Shown in pieces: positions 7,578 through 14,926 of a DNA stretch of 34,412 nt (position 1 is its first letter; every line of letters starts with the position of its first letter). Both the position numbers and the translations under genes were made by a program. The notes beneath the pieces were generated by a model. The model had not been told where the DNA came from, ran no database searches, and worked only from the letters and a program-made list of their open reading frames with translations. The stretch is from Sphaerochaeta sp. (lineage in GTDB: Bacteria > Spirochaetota > Spirochaetia > Sphaerochaetales > Sphaerochaetaceae), in contig JAKVPA010000012.1 in the NCBI GenBank assembly GCA_022482495.1, forward strand, positions 1-34,412, written 5' to 3'.

Positions 7578-9413
7578 TCACGACGATTCCTTGTCCGCGG
7601 CCTCAACCATCCCCCGGTGCCAGGCGAGGAGCCAATCATGTCGGCTCTTGTCATCCCCTTCGCTGTCGGCAAGCACCCGGAACACCGGTTCCGTACCGCT
7701 GGGCCGCATCCAGATGAACGCGCATTCCACCCCGTACTTGTCGGTGAACACCGCTTTCCATCCCCCTTTGTACGGAGCATGACGGTATTCCTCCCCGAGG
7801 CCTTGGACGCACCGTGTCCCTTCCATCTGGTATACCGTCCAGCCGTACAGCCCCCATCGGTCTCTGAGTTCCTGTTTCTTTTCCTCCACTTCCTTGAGAA
7901 AGCGTTTCTCATAGGCGTTCTTCAACGCGCGGGGATCGGCATGGACGTGCATCAGCCCATCCGGGGCGAACGCGCCGGTGGTGGTGAACACCGGAAGGGC
8001 GCGGAGCGCCGCACCAATGGAAACCACTCGTGGCTCGTCCAGTTTGTTCAACCGGCACCACAGGCGGAGGATACGAGGATCACCCAACAGCTTCAGCAGC
8101 GTGATGATGGTGTTCATTGGATCGCGCACCCGTGCGGGGAACGTGATGTTCCCGCCATTGGATCCTTCTCCCAGGATCTTGACCAGGTAGCCTTGTTCGC
8201 GGAGCTGGTCGGCAAGCTGCACGACATTCGCTTCCCCCACTTCGCTGCGATGCACCTCGCAGTCGAAACCGTCGGCGATCCGGTCGATGCGTAGCGATGT
8301 CGGACCGTTGACGGCGATGGCCAGCTTTGCGTCGGGATGGTCCTGCCGCATTTCGCTGAGGGTGATCATCGTCACCAGGGCGAACACTTCCTGGGCGTCA
8401 GGGACGACCACTTTGCGGCGGACGCTGTCCTGGCAGACGATGTTTCCCCGGTCGCCATCATTATCCGGAACATATCCCAGCACAAACGTTGGGTCTTGCT
8501 TGTGTTTGGATTCAAGCCCTTTCCGGCATGTTTCCAGGTTCTTGCCTTCCGGAACGATTCCATGGGCGATTTTGCCGGGATGGTCGTTCATCGTCGAAAG
8601 GGAGAGTCCGATTTCCCTGAGGAACGTGACATCAATGCTGTCGGCACGGGCGCTGCCGTTGAAGTCGGCAAGAATCCCCAGCGGGCGTGCCTTGATGGCC
8701 GAGGAAAGCTTTTCCACCGTGGTGTTTCCCGTCTCCAGCAGGAATGCCTTGTAGACGGACAACGCTTCATGCTTGATATGATCGACGTTGCGGAGGATCG
8801 CCAGCATGGTGGTGGGCTTGATGGTTGCGGAAAGCCTCTGGACCCGCGCGATGTTTTTTCCGTCAGACGCCATGGTGCGCATCCGGTCGGCGAACACTCC
8901 GGTGATGGATCCGGGGTATACCCCGCCGTCCGCACCGAATTTGATGCCGTTGTGACCGATGGGATTGTGGCTGGCGCTGATGTAGAAGAACGCGTCCCCT
9001 CCATTGGCTCCTCGGAGATTGTACGCCATGATCTCAGGAGCGGCGGCGATGAACAGGTACCGTACGGCAACGCCTTTGGCAAGGAACATGCGGATGGCGA
9101 TGTCGGCGATGGCCGGTCCGGTGGGTCGGGCGTCCACACCGACCAGCACGGTCGGCTGTGGTTTGGTCGCCAGGAGATGGTCGGCGAGGATCAAAGCGGC
9201 GTAGGCGGCAAGCACGGCGTCGGCATGGGAAATCAACGGGGTGTCATCTTCGCCATCTCCGCTCTGGGCGAACACCTTCCGCCAACCGGAGGCGGAAAGA
9301 ATCATCTGGGAAAGCGCCGTAGATACGGCTTCTTCGGTCGGCAACTTACCGGAAAACGGATCGATTTCATTGTCCGCGATGGGATGTCCGGTACGGTCAT
9401 CATATACCAGCAT
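7578..9413 (-). CDS. phosphoglucomutase/phosphomannomutase family phosphohexomutase
   Basis: A 611-residue alpha-D-phosphohexomutase that interconverts hexose 1- and 6-phosphates. The four family signatures are present: the phosphoserine loop SASHNP (146-151, Ser148), the metal-binding loop PDNDGDRGN (about 330), a sugar-binding region (EVGEANVVQLADQL), and the C-terminal phosphate-binding loop RPSGTEPVFRV (about 573). It is longer than the usual 450-570 residues, with extra sequence at the N-terminus. The start at 9413 is supported by AGGAG 6 nt upstream. Specificity for glucose or mannose phosphate cannot be decided. The hexokinase on the other strand, and the GH130 operon further on, would both supply substrates. 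It appears monocistronic. Confidence 0.93.
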   Translation of the reverse strand: MLVYDDRTGHPIADNEIDPFSGKLPTEEAVSTALSQMILSASGWRKVFAQSGDGEDDTPLISHADAVLAAYAALILADHLLATKPQPTVLVGVDARPTGPAIADIAIRMFLAKGVAVRYLFIAAAPEIMAYNLRGANGGDAFFYISASHNPIGHNGIKFGADGGVYPGSITGVFADRMRTMASDGKNIARVQRLSATIKPTTMLAILRNVDHIKHEALSVYKAFLLETGNTTVEKLSSAIKARPLGILADFNGSARADSIDVTFLREIGLSLSTMNDHPGKIAHGIVPEGKNLETCRKGLESKHKQDPTFVLGYVPDNDGDRGNIVCQDSVRRKVVVPDAQEVFALVTMITLSEMRQDHPDAKLAIAVNGPTSLRIDRIADGFDCEVHRSEVGEANVVQLADQLREQGYLVKILGEGSNGGNITFPARVRDPMNTIITLLKLLGDPRILRLWCRLNKLDEPRVVSIGAALRALPVFTTTGAFAPDGLMHVHADPRALKNAYEKRFLKEVEEKKQELRDRWGLYGWTVYQMEGTRCVQGLGEEYRHAPYKGGWKAVFTDKYGVECAFIWMRPSGTEPVFRVLADSEGDDKSRHDWLLAWHRGMVEAADKESS

Positions 9414-9447
9414 GGCATGCTCCTGTCATGATCCCACGTTACCACAC

Positions 9448-9476
9448 TTGCCCCGATTGGAAAACGGGTGTACTGT
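9448..9476 (+). promoter_or_regulatory. candidate promoter giving a leaderless transcript
   Basis: TTGCCC (9448-9453) and TACTGT (9471-9476) are separated by exactly 17 bp. Transcription would start at about 9483, which is the A of the ATG of the following kinase gene, and that gene has no Shine-Dalgarno. Confidence 0.5.
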
Positions 9477-9482
9477 TTTGCC

Positions 9483-10238
9483 ATGCCGAAACGGTGCGCC
9501 ATTCTGACCGATCTCACCTCCCTCGGGTCATGCTCCATGACGGTGATGACCAGTGCCCTGGAGTTGCTGGGAATCGAGGCGTGCCCGCTTCCCTCCGTCA
9601 TCGCATCCGTCCCTGCCCGTGGGTTTTCCGACCGGTTCTCCCACGACCAGACCGATGCGTTCACCGGGGTGCTGGAGCATTGGATCCGGATGGGCTTCCC
9701 TCTGGACGGGGTGATCTCTGGACGGTTGGCGTCCCTTCCCCAGGTGGAGGCGACGGCATCACTGCTGGACGCAAACCCCCAAGCCCTCTGCTTCTGCGAT
9801 CCTTCCGTAGGGGAAGGAGCGTGGAAGGACGAGGTGTGGAGTGCCGTGCTCCGGATGATCGCCCCACGCGCGTTCCTGTTTTCCCCCAGCGAGGAGGAGG
9901 CGCGGAAGATCCTCTCCCTGGATGGTTCGTCAGAATCTGCTTGGTGTGACCGGTTGCCCGGAATCCACCGGTTGGTCACCGGCATGCATGGGCCGGATGG
10001 ATGGGGTGTGGCGTTGGATGGGCAGATGCTTCCCACCCCTCGGTTTCCAGGGGCCGTTCCCGGAGCCGGGGATTTGTACGACGCGATCATCGCTGCTCTG
10101 GTGTTGCGGGGGGAAGATCTTTCTTCCGCCGTCAAAATGACGGGAACCCTGGTGTTCCTTGCCGTGGAGCGGACGGTGCAGGATCGGAAATGGGGCGTTG
10201 ACGTCACTTCGATCCGCAAGGAGCTGGCGGCGATATGA
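9483..10238 (+). CDS. pyridoxal kinase-like protein (ribokinase/PfkB superfamily)
   Basis: A 251-residue cytoplasmic kinase resembling PdxK/PdxY, which phosphorylate vitamin B6 vitamers at the 5' position. The N-terminus fits the family (ILTDLTSLGSCSMTVMTSALELLGIEACPLPSVI) and the anion-hole/catalytic motif of ribokinase-fold enzymes is GAGDLYDA near residue 196. The segment after it, where PdxK-type enzymes have a long C-terminal helix, is also present. The protein is slightly shorter than typical (about 280), so another small-molecule specificity is possible. ATG 9483 has no ribosome binding site but lies 7 nt after a good -10. The stop overlaps the next gene's ATG (ATGA), so the two form an operon. 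Confidence 0.85.
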   Translation: MPKRCAILTDLTSLGSCSMTVMTSALELLGIEACPLPSVIASVPARGFSDRFSHDQTDAFTGVLEHWIRMGFPLDGVISGRLASLPQVEATASLLDANPQALCFCDPSVGEGAWKDEVWSAVLRMIAPRAFLFSPSEEEARKILSLDGSSESAWCDRLPGIHRLVTGMHGPDGWGVALDGQMLPTPRFPGAVPGAGDLYDAIIAALVLRGEDLSSAVKMTGTLVFLAVERTVQDRKWGVDVTSIRKELAAI

Positions 10239-10834
10239 AACGGATTCTGGTGGTCGCAGCAAGCGCGATGGAACGGAACGGAGTGACCGATTTGCCGTCC
10301 TCGGTGGTGGGTGTCGGTAAGGTGCAGAGCGCCGTACGGACTTTGGAAGCGATCCAAACAAACAGTCCTGACCTGGTGGTCTGCGTCGGTTTCGCCGGTG
10401 CGCTCTCAGCGGATCTGAATATCGGGGATGTCGTGGTCGGCACTACCGTCTGTCAGTACGATATCGATCTAACTGCTTTCAAACTAAAGCGTTGTACGGT
10501 TCCGACCGGGGAAGGCATGCATTCGTTAGGAATCCTTTCTTTATGGGATGACCCACGTGTGGAAGGCAAACGGGGCCCCTTGGGTACCGCAGATCGTTTC
10601 GTCACCCCCGCGTACCGGAAGGACCATCCGTTTGTGACGGAGGAGCTGGGGGTCATCGCCTGTGATATGGAAAGTTATGCCGTCGCCTATGCGGCAAGCC
10701 GTCGGAACATCCCCTGCATGGTCGCCCGGGTGATCAGCGACGACTGGGAGGGGCGGCGGCCGAAGAACCTTCCCGCCTTTCTTCGCTCCTACCGGGAGAC
10801 CACCGGCCGCTTGCTGTCAGTTCTCGCCCAGTGA
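10235..10834 (+). CDS. MTA/SAH nucleosidase-like purine nucleosidase (PNP/UDP family)
   Basis: A 199-residue protein of the nucleoside phosphorylase/nucleosidase family. Visible features are the GVGKVQSA loop (26-33), VCVGFAGALSADLNIGDVVV (49-68), the ribose-binding CDMESYAVAYAA segment with E146, and the catalytic-acid region VISDD (D169). The pattern is closest to MTA/SAH nucleosidases, which cleave adenine from methylthioadenosine and S-adenosylhomocysteine. Related enzymes (futalosine hydrolase, hopanoid nucleosidase) share it, and this protein is shorter than most, so the substrate is uncertain. It starts inside the stop of the PdxK-like kinase. Its 3' end overlaps that of the convergent 131-residue protein by 18 bp. 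Confidence 0.8.
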   Translation: MKRILVVAASAMERNGVTDLPSSVVGVGKVQSAVRTLEAIQTNSPDLVVCVGFAGALSADLNIGDVVVGTTVCQYDIDLTAFKLKRCTVPTGEGMHSLGILSLWDDPRVEGKRGPLGTADRFVTPAYRKDHPFVTEELGVIACDMESYAVAYAASRRNIPCMVARVISDDWEGRRPKNLPAFLRSYRETTGRLLSVLAQ

Positions 10835-11212
10835 GAAATCCCCGATGATCTTCCAGACCCTGCCGTCCTTGACCAAGGTGAGCTTGCGGTCGGGGAAGTA
10901 CAGGGGAAGCAAGGTTTCCAGATACCTGCTTGCCTCCGTCTCGATCTCCGCCCGGTCTTCCGGCTTCACCCGATCCAGCGTGCAGATGTCCACGACGACA
11001 AGGTAGCCTCGTCCCGTCTGGCTGCCGTACCCCATGGTGAACTGGGTGCCGGTGGAGAACAGACCGTCGTAGGCGACGGATGCGGCCTCTCCCCGTTCCA
11101 ACCGGTTGGGATGGAGCGGATACCGGGTGCCGTACTTGTCTTCCAAATGGTTGTCCAACGCATCGCACATGCGGCGGAGTTGGTCTTCAAGCGCTTGTTG
11201 TTTGGGGTGCAT
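10817..11212 (-). CDS. conserved-looking small protein encoded with patatin, unknown function
   Basis: A 131-residue soluble protein with no signal peptide or membrane segment. No family is recognised. It has an N-terminal helical segment (QQALEDQLRRMCDALDNHLEDKYG), then a beta-rich core (AASVAYDGLFSTGTQFTMGYG and GRGYLVVVDICTLDRV), a helix, and a C-terminal strand pair (LTLVKDGRVWKIIGDFSL). Its ATG at 11212 lies 26 bp inside the end of the patatin gene in a different frame, so its translation is probably coupled to that of the phospholipase and the two may work together. The 3' end overlaps the convergent nucleosidase gene by 18 bp. Confidence 0.7.
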   Translation of the reverse strand: MHPKQQALEDQLRRMCDALDNHLEDKYGTRYPLHPNRLERGEAASVAYDGLFSTGTQFTMGYGSQTGRGYLVVVDICTLDRVKPEDRAEIETEASRYLETLLPLYFPDRKLTLVKDGRVWKIIGDFSLGEN

Positions 11213-12368
11213 CGTTCTTTGCCTCGAGCGCCAACGGCTGGGACGAAAGCGGAAGGAGTTCCAGTTGGTCGAACTCCGTTCTCGCCGAGAGGCGTTTGGC
11301 GTACTTGACCAGTTCATCCTGCTTTTCCTGGAACATCTCGCTTGCCTCCTCCTCCATGCTGGCGATCGCCTCGTCGGTGGTGACATCCATCTTGTAGGTG
11401 TTCTTCAACGAACGGCCCACACGAAGATAGTCGATGTCCGGGTTGTGTTCCGCAAAGGTCGCCGCCGTCTGGTCCTGGGCGGCGTTGAGAATCTTCTGGA
11501 TCGGCGCGCCCTGGGAAGGATCCAGCCATCCGATGACGCCGGTGTTCCGTGATATCTGCAGATTCATGTCCGCCCGTCCGGTTGACAGGGAGAGGATGTG
11601 GAACTTCGGACAGTCCGGGTACAGCTTGCGTGCCTGGGCGTAGGCGTAGATCACCGGGTTGTTGGCAACCACGCCGCCATCGACCAGCACCAGGTTCTCT
11701 CCTGTCTGACGATCGATGAAGAACGCGGGACGGAAATAGGTGGGCGCGGCCGAGGATGCCCGTGCCGCTTCCCAGAAGCGGAACTGGTGGTCGTCATCCG
11801 AGGTGAACAAAAATGGTCTGCCCGCTCCGGAGATGTCGTAGCTGACGGCCAGGACCGGAACAACCGCTTCGGAAAGCGGGACGTCACGGAACATTTCCTG
11901 CAGGAAGTCCTCAAACGGGGCGGAATCGTACTTGTCGATGAACAGGGAACCGAACAGCATGGACTGCCGTTTGGGGAATATCTCCCGCCCGTATTCCTTG
12001 TACAGGGTTCCGATGCGCTTCAGGTCGGCCGATGGGGGAAGGATTCCAATCTCATGAAACTGCACGGGACGACGCAGCAAACGCCCCAGCAACGATTGCT
12101 TGACGGGCTTGTACGCATAGGAAGGAGGGGCTCCGTCCGTCCCCAACGCGCTCTTTTCCCCCGGACAGGTCAGCGCCAGGGCGATGATCGAGCCGGTGGA
12201 GGTGCCTGCGATCAGGTCAAAATGGTCGGCAAGCGGTCGGGTATCCCCTTCTGCGATCAGCAGATCAGAGAAACGCGAGAGAAAATAGGAAGGAATGACG
12301 CCGCGCATGCCGCCGCCATCGATCGCAAGAATGAATCGTTCCCGTCCTGTTTGTTCACGATGCCCCAT
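11187..12368 (-). CDS. patatin-like phospholipase
   Basis: A 393-residue predicted lipid acyl hydrolase with the Ser-Asp dyad of the patatin family. Motifs are the oxyanion-hole loop DGGGMRG (17-23), the nucleophile elbow GTSTG (55-59, Ser57) and the catalytic DGG (D230, LVDGGVVANNP). No signal peptide is visible, so it probably acts in the cytoplasm on membrane lipids. The N-terminal form (FILAIDGGGMRGVIPSYFL) is that of the bacterial subgroup that also includes the CBASS effector CapV, but no cyclic-nucleotide synthase is nearby. It overlaps a 131-residue downstream gene. ATG 12368 has no ribosome binding site; TTGACC (12406-12401) with CATGGT (12383-12378) is a possible promoter 9 nt before it. 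Confidence 0.92.
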   Translation of the reverse strand: MGHREQTGRERFILAIDGGGMRGVIPSYFLSRFSDLLIAEGDTRPLADHFDLIAGTSTGSIIALALTCPGEKSALGTDGAPPSYAYKPVKQSLLGRLLRRPVQFHEIGILPPSADLKRIGTLYKEYGREIFPKRQSMLFGSLFIDKYDSAPFEDFLQEMFRDVPLSEAVVPVLAVSYDISGAGRPFLFTSDDDHQFRFWEAARASSAAPTYFRPAFFIDRQTGENLVLVDGGVVANNPVIYAYAQARKLYPDCPKFHILSLSTGRADMNLQISRNTGVIGWLDPSQGAPIQKILNAAQDQTAATFAEHNPDIDYLRVGRSLKNTYKMDVTTDEAIASMEEEASEMFQEKQDELVKYAKRLSARTEFDQLELLPLSSQPLALEAKNDAPQTTSA

Positions 12369-12440
12369 ATATGCACAACCATGATTCTTTTCGTGATTCT
12401 GGTCAATACGAGGATAACGGTATCAAATAAAACAGACCGA

Positions 12441-12462
12441 AAACAGTATGATAATACTGTTT
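12441..12462. promoter_or_regulatory. 22-bp operator-like palindrome (9-bp arms) in an AT-rich divergent region
   Basis: AAACAGTAT, a GATA centre and ATACTGTTT form a perfect 9-bp inverted repeat. It lies mid-way in the 157-bp gap between the patatin gene (minus) and the radical SAM gene (plus), roughly 75-80 bp from the estimated start site of each. The gap is much richer in A+T than the genes around it. No T-run follows either arm, so an operator is more likely than a terminator. The regulator is not identifiable. Confidence 0.55.
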
Positions 12463-12525
12463 ATCTATGATATATATGCCGATAACTGGTAGCATCTTTT
12501 TCCTCGCTGAGGTACAATCGGGTTC

Positions 12526-13494
12526 ATGATTGACGCGTCGGTGTTGCTTGCGTACCAGCATTGCATGCTTTGCCCCAACAAGTGCGGAGTTGACCGCACC
12601 AAAGGTCAGCGGGGAAGGTGTGGAGAAACGGATCAGGTTCGGATCGCCTGGTCTGGGTTGCATCGGGGTGAAGAACCCCCGGTGACGGGCAAGAAGGGTT
12701 CCGGGATGATCTTCTTCTGCGGATGCCCGCTTCACTGCGCCTATTGCCAGAACCATCAGATCTCTTCGTACTGCACCAATGTGGGCTTTTCCGTCAGCAT
12801 TGACGAGTTGGCTTCCCTGATGTGCGCGCTGCAGGATTTTGGCGCGACGAACATCAACCTGGTAACGCCCACTCATTTTTATCCATCGATCATCCTTGCC
12901 ATCCAGAAGGCAAGAGAGAAGGGGATGACGTTGCCGATCGTCAACAACAGTTCGGGATTCGAGTCGATTTCCGGTTTACAGATGATCGACCCGTTCATCG
13001 ACCTGTATTTGATCGACGTCAAGACGTTGGACAAAGATGTGGCGGCGAAGTTCTGCGGGCTTCCTTCCTATGCCGACATGATCAAACCGGTGATGGCCTG
13101 GTTGGTGAAGAAGCATCCCAAGGTGCATCAGGACAAACGAGGGCTGAGAGGGCTTCTCGTACGCCATCTGTTGTTCCCTGGTACGGTGGACGCGACGTTG
13201 TCGTTTTTGGATTGGTACAAGGAAAATCTGGATGGCCATGCATGGTTGTCGTTGATGGTCCAGTTCGTCCCTCCGGAAAAGAACCCGGGCTTCGAGGATA
13301 TCAGCCAGGAAGTGTATGACCGTTTGATCGACAAACTGGACGAGCTGGGGATTGACGATGGGTTCGTACAGGATCTTGCCGACAACATTCCGTGGATCCC
13401 CGATTTCACCAGGGACGTGCCGTTTCCCGCTTCGTTCGCCGATCCCCTGCCGTATTTTCTGGAGTTGAAGGCTAGCCGATCGTCGTCCCGATGA
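12526..13494 (+). CDS. PflX-like radical SAM protein
   Basis: A 322-residue iron-sulfur protein of the pyruvate formate-lyase-activase-like group (PflX, COG1313 type). The radical SAM [4Fe-4S] motif CxxxCxxC is C67-C71-C74 (GCPLHCAYCQN). A second cluster of cysteines lies at the N-terminus (C13, C16, C20, C32; CMLCPNKC then GRC), as is usual in this group, and could bind a further cluster or metal. Later radical SAM barrel motifs are seen (NINLVTPTHF, PIVNNSSGFES, IDLYLIDVKT). The substrate is unknown and no glycyl-radical enzyme is adjacent. TACAAT at 12513-12518 ends 7 nt before the ATG and no close Shine-Dalgarno is seen. The 3' end overlaps the convergent pyrH by 23 bp. Confidence 0.9.
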   Translation: MIDASVLLAYQHCMLCPNKCGVDRTKGQRGRCGETDQVRIAWSGLHRGEEPPVTGKKGSGMIFFCGCPLHCAYCQNHQISSYCTNVGFSVSIDELASLMCALQDFGATNINLVTPTHFYPSIILAIQKAREKGMTLPIVNNSSGFESISGLQMIDPFIDLYLIDVKTLDKDVAAKFCGLPSYADMIKPVMAWLVKKHPKVHQDKRGLRGLLVRHLLFPGTVDATLSFLDWYKENLDGHAWLSLMVQFVPPEKNPGFEDISQEVYDRLIDKLDELGIDDGFVQDLADNIPWIPDFTRDVPFPASFADPLPYFLELKASRSSSR

Positions 13495-14164
13495 ATGGCT
13501 TTTTGCGGAGGATCGCCATTGTGTTGGCGATGTCCGAGCCTTTGGCGCAGATCACCTTCATTCCTAGTGCTGCCGCTTTCTTGCTTGCCACCGGGTCGAA
13601 CGGCGTATTCTTGCCCGGTACCCAGTCATCACCGACAATGGCGCGGAAATCAGCCCAGCTGATGGTATCCAGCGGTTTTGCCTCCGGATTCTTCCTCGGG
13701 TCGTCCGTATAGACTTTCTCGATGTTGGACAGGTTGACGATGCGTTTTCCGCCGAAGCGCTCGGCGAGGAGTACCGCGTCGTTGTCGCTGGAAAAGCCTG
13801 GTTTCCAGCCTGCGGCGACCAGGACTTGGCCGGAGAAGGCGATGTCCTTGATTGTGGGGTCAGTGACCAAAGGGTCGGTGCACAGATCGGCGAAGATGGT
13901 GCGGACCAGTTGCCCGTTGAGGTGGGTGGCGCGGATTCCGATCCAATCCAGGTCGGCGTTGGATTCCCCCCCACGGATTTCTTTGGCGGCGTTCTGCCAG
14001 ATCCGTGCCGGTGCGCCTCCGCCACAGACCAATATTACCTTCCGCCCGTTGTCTTCACCAAGGTACTCCCTCAGTTGGCGGTTGAATTCCGAAAGAAATT
14101 GGGTGTCCACTCCCTGGGGCGCGATGATCGATCCCCCCACGGACAGGACGGTCAGTTCAGTCAT
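13472..14164 (-). CDS. pyrH: UMP kinase (uridylate kinase)
   Basis: A 230-residue amino-acid-kinase-fold enzyme converting UMP to UDP in pyrimidine nucleotide synthesis. Motifs are the N-terminal GGS loop (VLSVGGSIIAPQG), the GGG loop (VILVCGGGAPARIW), the acceptor-site region GIRATHLNGQLVR, and NLSNIEKVYTDDPRKNPEAK with DPVASKKAAALGMKV. The pattern looks closer to archaeal-type PyrH than to the classical bacterial UMP kinase. The ribosome binding site GGGAGGG lies 8 nt before ATG 14164. It is monocistronic here, not in the usual rpsB-tsf-pyrH-frr order. Confidence 0.9.
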   Translation of the reverse strand: MTELTVLSVGGSIIAPQGVDTQFLSEFNRQLREYLGEDNGRKVILVCGGGAPARIWQNAAKEIRGGESNADLDWIGIRATHLNGQLVRTIFADLCTDPLVTDPTIKDIAFSGQVLVAAGWKPGFSSDNDAVLLAERFGGKRIVNLSNIEKVYTDDPRKNPEAKPLDTISWADFRAIVGDDWVPGKNTPFDPVASKKAAALGMKVICAKGSDIANTMAILRKKPFIGTTIG

Positions 14165-14325
14165 GCCTGTTCCCTCCCTATCAGTACCATCCTACCACAG
14201 TGAACAGTTTGGTTGAAGCGATTTGGACAAATCCGCGGTATTTGATCCGTACGGTTTCCCGGAACACCATAGAAAGCCATTGCCTGGGCAAGGCGTTGGT
14301 GACGGAACCGTACAAGGAGCGGGAG

Positions 14326-14754
14326 ATGGACAATCTGAATTCGGTATTGCTGGAAGGAAACTTGGTAAGGGATCCTGATTTGAGGCGGGTGGGGGATCCG
14401 GAGCGGCCTGTCTGTCGGTTTACCATTGGGGTGAACCGGTATCGCAGGGATGACAAGGGGGAAGTCCAGCAGTACACCACCTTCGTGGATATCCAGACGT
14501 GGGGCACGTTGGCTGAAAACTGCGGCAAGTATCTGAAAAAGGGGCGTGGTGTCCGCGTGGTAGGGGCGCTGAAGCAGGAAACCTGGACGGGCAAGGAGGA
14601 TGGCAAACCTCATTATCGTCTGGTCGTTTCGGCAAGTCATGTGGAGTTCCGTCCGGACCAAAAGAAGGCGGACAGTCCGGATGAGATCATCCTGGATGCC
14701 GCGGAGAATGAGCCGGAGCCCGAGGAGCAGGAACCGGAAGAACAGGCCCTGTAA
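14326..14754 (+). CDS. ssb: single-stranded DNA-binding protein
   Basis: A 142-residue OB-fold protein that coats single-stranded DNA in replication and repair. The fold is clear: LNSVLLEGNLVRDPDLRRV, CRFTIGVNRYR, YTTFVDIQTWGTLAENCGKYLKKGRGVRVVGAL and an HYRLVVSASHVEF end strand. The start at 14326 is set by AAGGAG 6 nt upstream; the open frame extends back to 14200 but that part does not look like SSB. The C-terminal tail is short and acidic (EPEPEEQEPEEQAL) yet lacks the DDDIPF-type tip that recruits partner proteins in most bacteria. The gene is not flanked by rpsF or rpsR. Confidence 0.93.
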   Translation: MDNLNSVLLEGNLVRDPDLRRVGDPERPVCRFTIGVNRYRRDDKGEVQQYTTFVDIQTWGTLAENCGKYLKKGRGVRVVGALKQETWTGKEDGKPHYRLVVSASHVEFRPDQKKADSPDEIILDAAENEPEPEEQEPEEQAL

Positions 14755-14862
14755 CAACCGGTCCCATATGTTTGTCATGGCGGAAGCCTGAGAAGAGGAT
14801 TCCGGGTGTCCGCCTTATAAGATCTTTCTCCGTAGAATGTTTCCTCAGACTTGTTGGATTTC

Positions 14863-14922
14863 TTGCACGTGCTTTCTCCCAAATCATGCTATCTTATGGG
14901 AGAATATGGAAAACAATGGGAG
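14863..14922 (+). promoter_or_regulatory. fic promoter region with upstream triple CTCCCA/TGGGAG module
   Basis: Three half-sites lie just upstream of the Fic start: TTCTCCCA (14874-14881), TGGGAGAA (14897-14904) and TGGGAG (14917-14922). The first two are inverted with a 15-nt spacer and the third repeats the second directly. Half-sites are 20-21 bp apart, two helical turns, so a protein would meet them on the same face. A possible promoter, TTGCAC (14863-14868) and TGCTAT (14887-14892) with 18 bp between, overlaps the first two, and the third serves as the ribosome binding site. As RNA, the first two could also pair as a hairpin. The same module recurs after the gene (15983-16030). Confidence 0.65.
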
Positions 14923-14926
14923 TACC

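Noticed and set aside
11187-12368. Patatin as a CBASS (CapV-type) defence effector
   Set aside because: No cyclic-nucleotide synthase or CBASS accessory gene is nearby, and the neighbours are metabolic.
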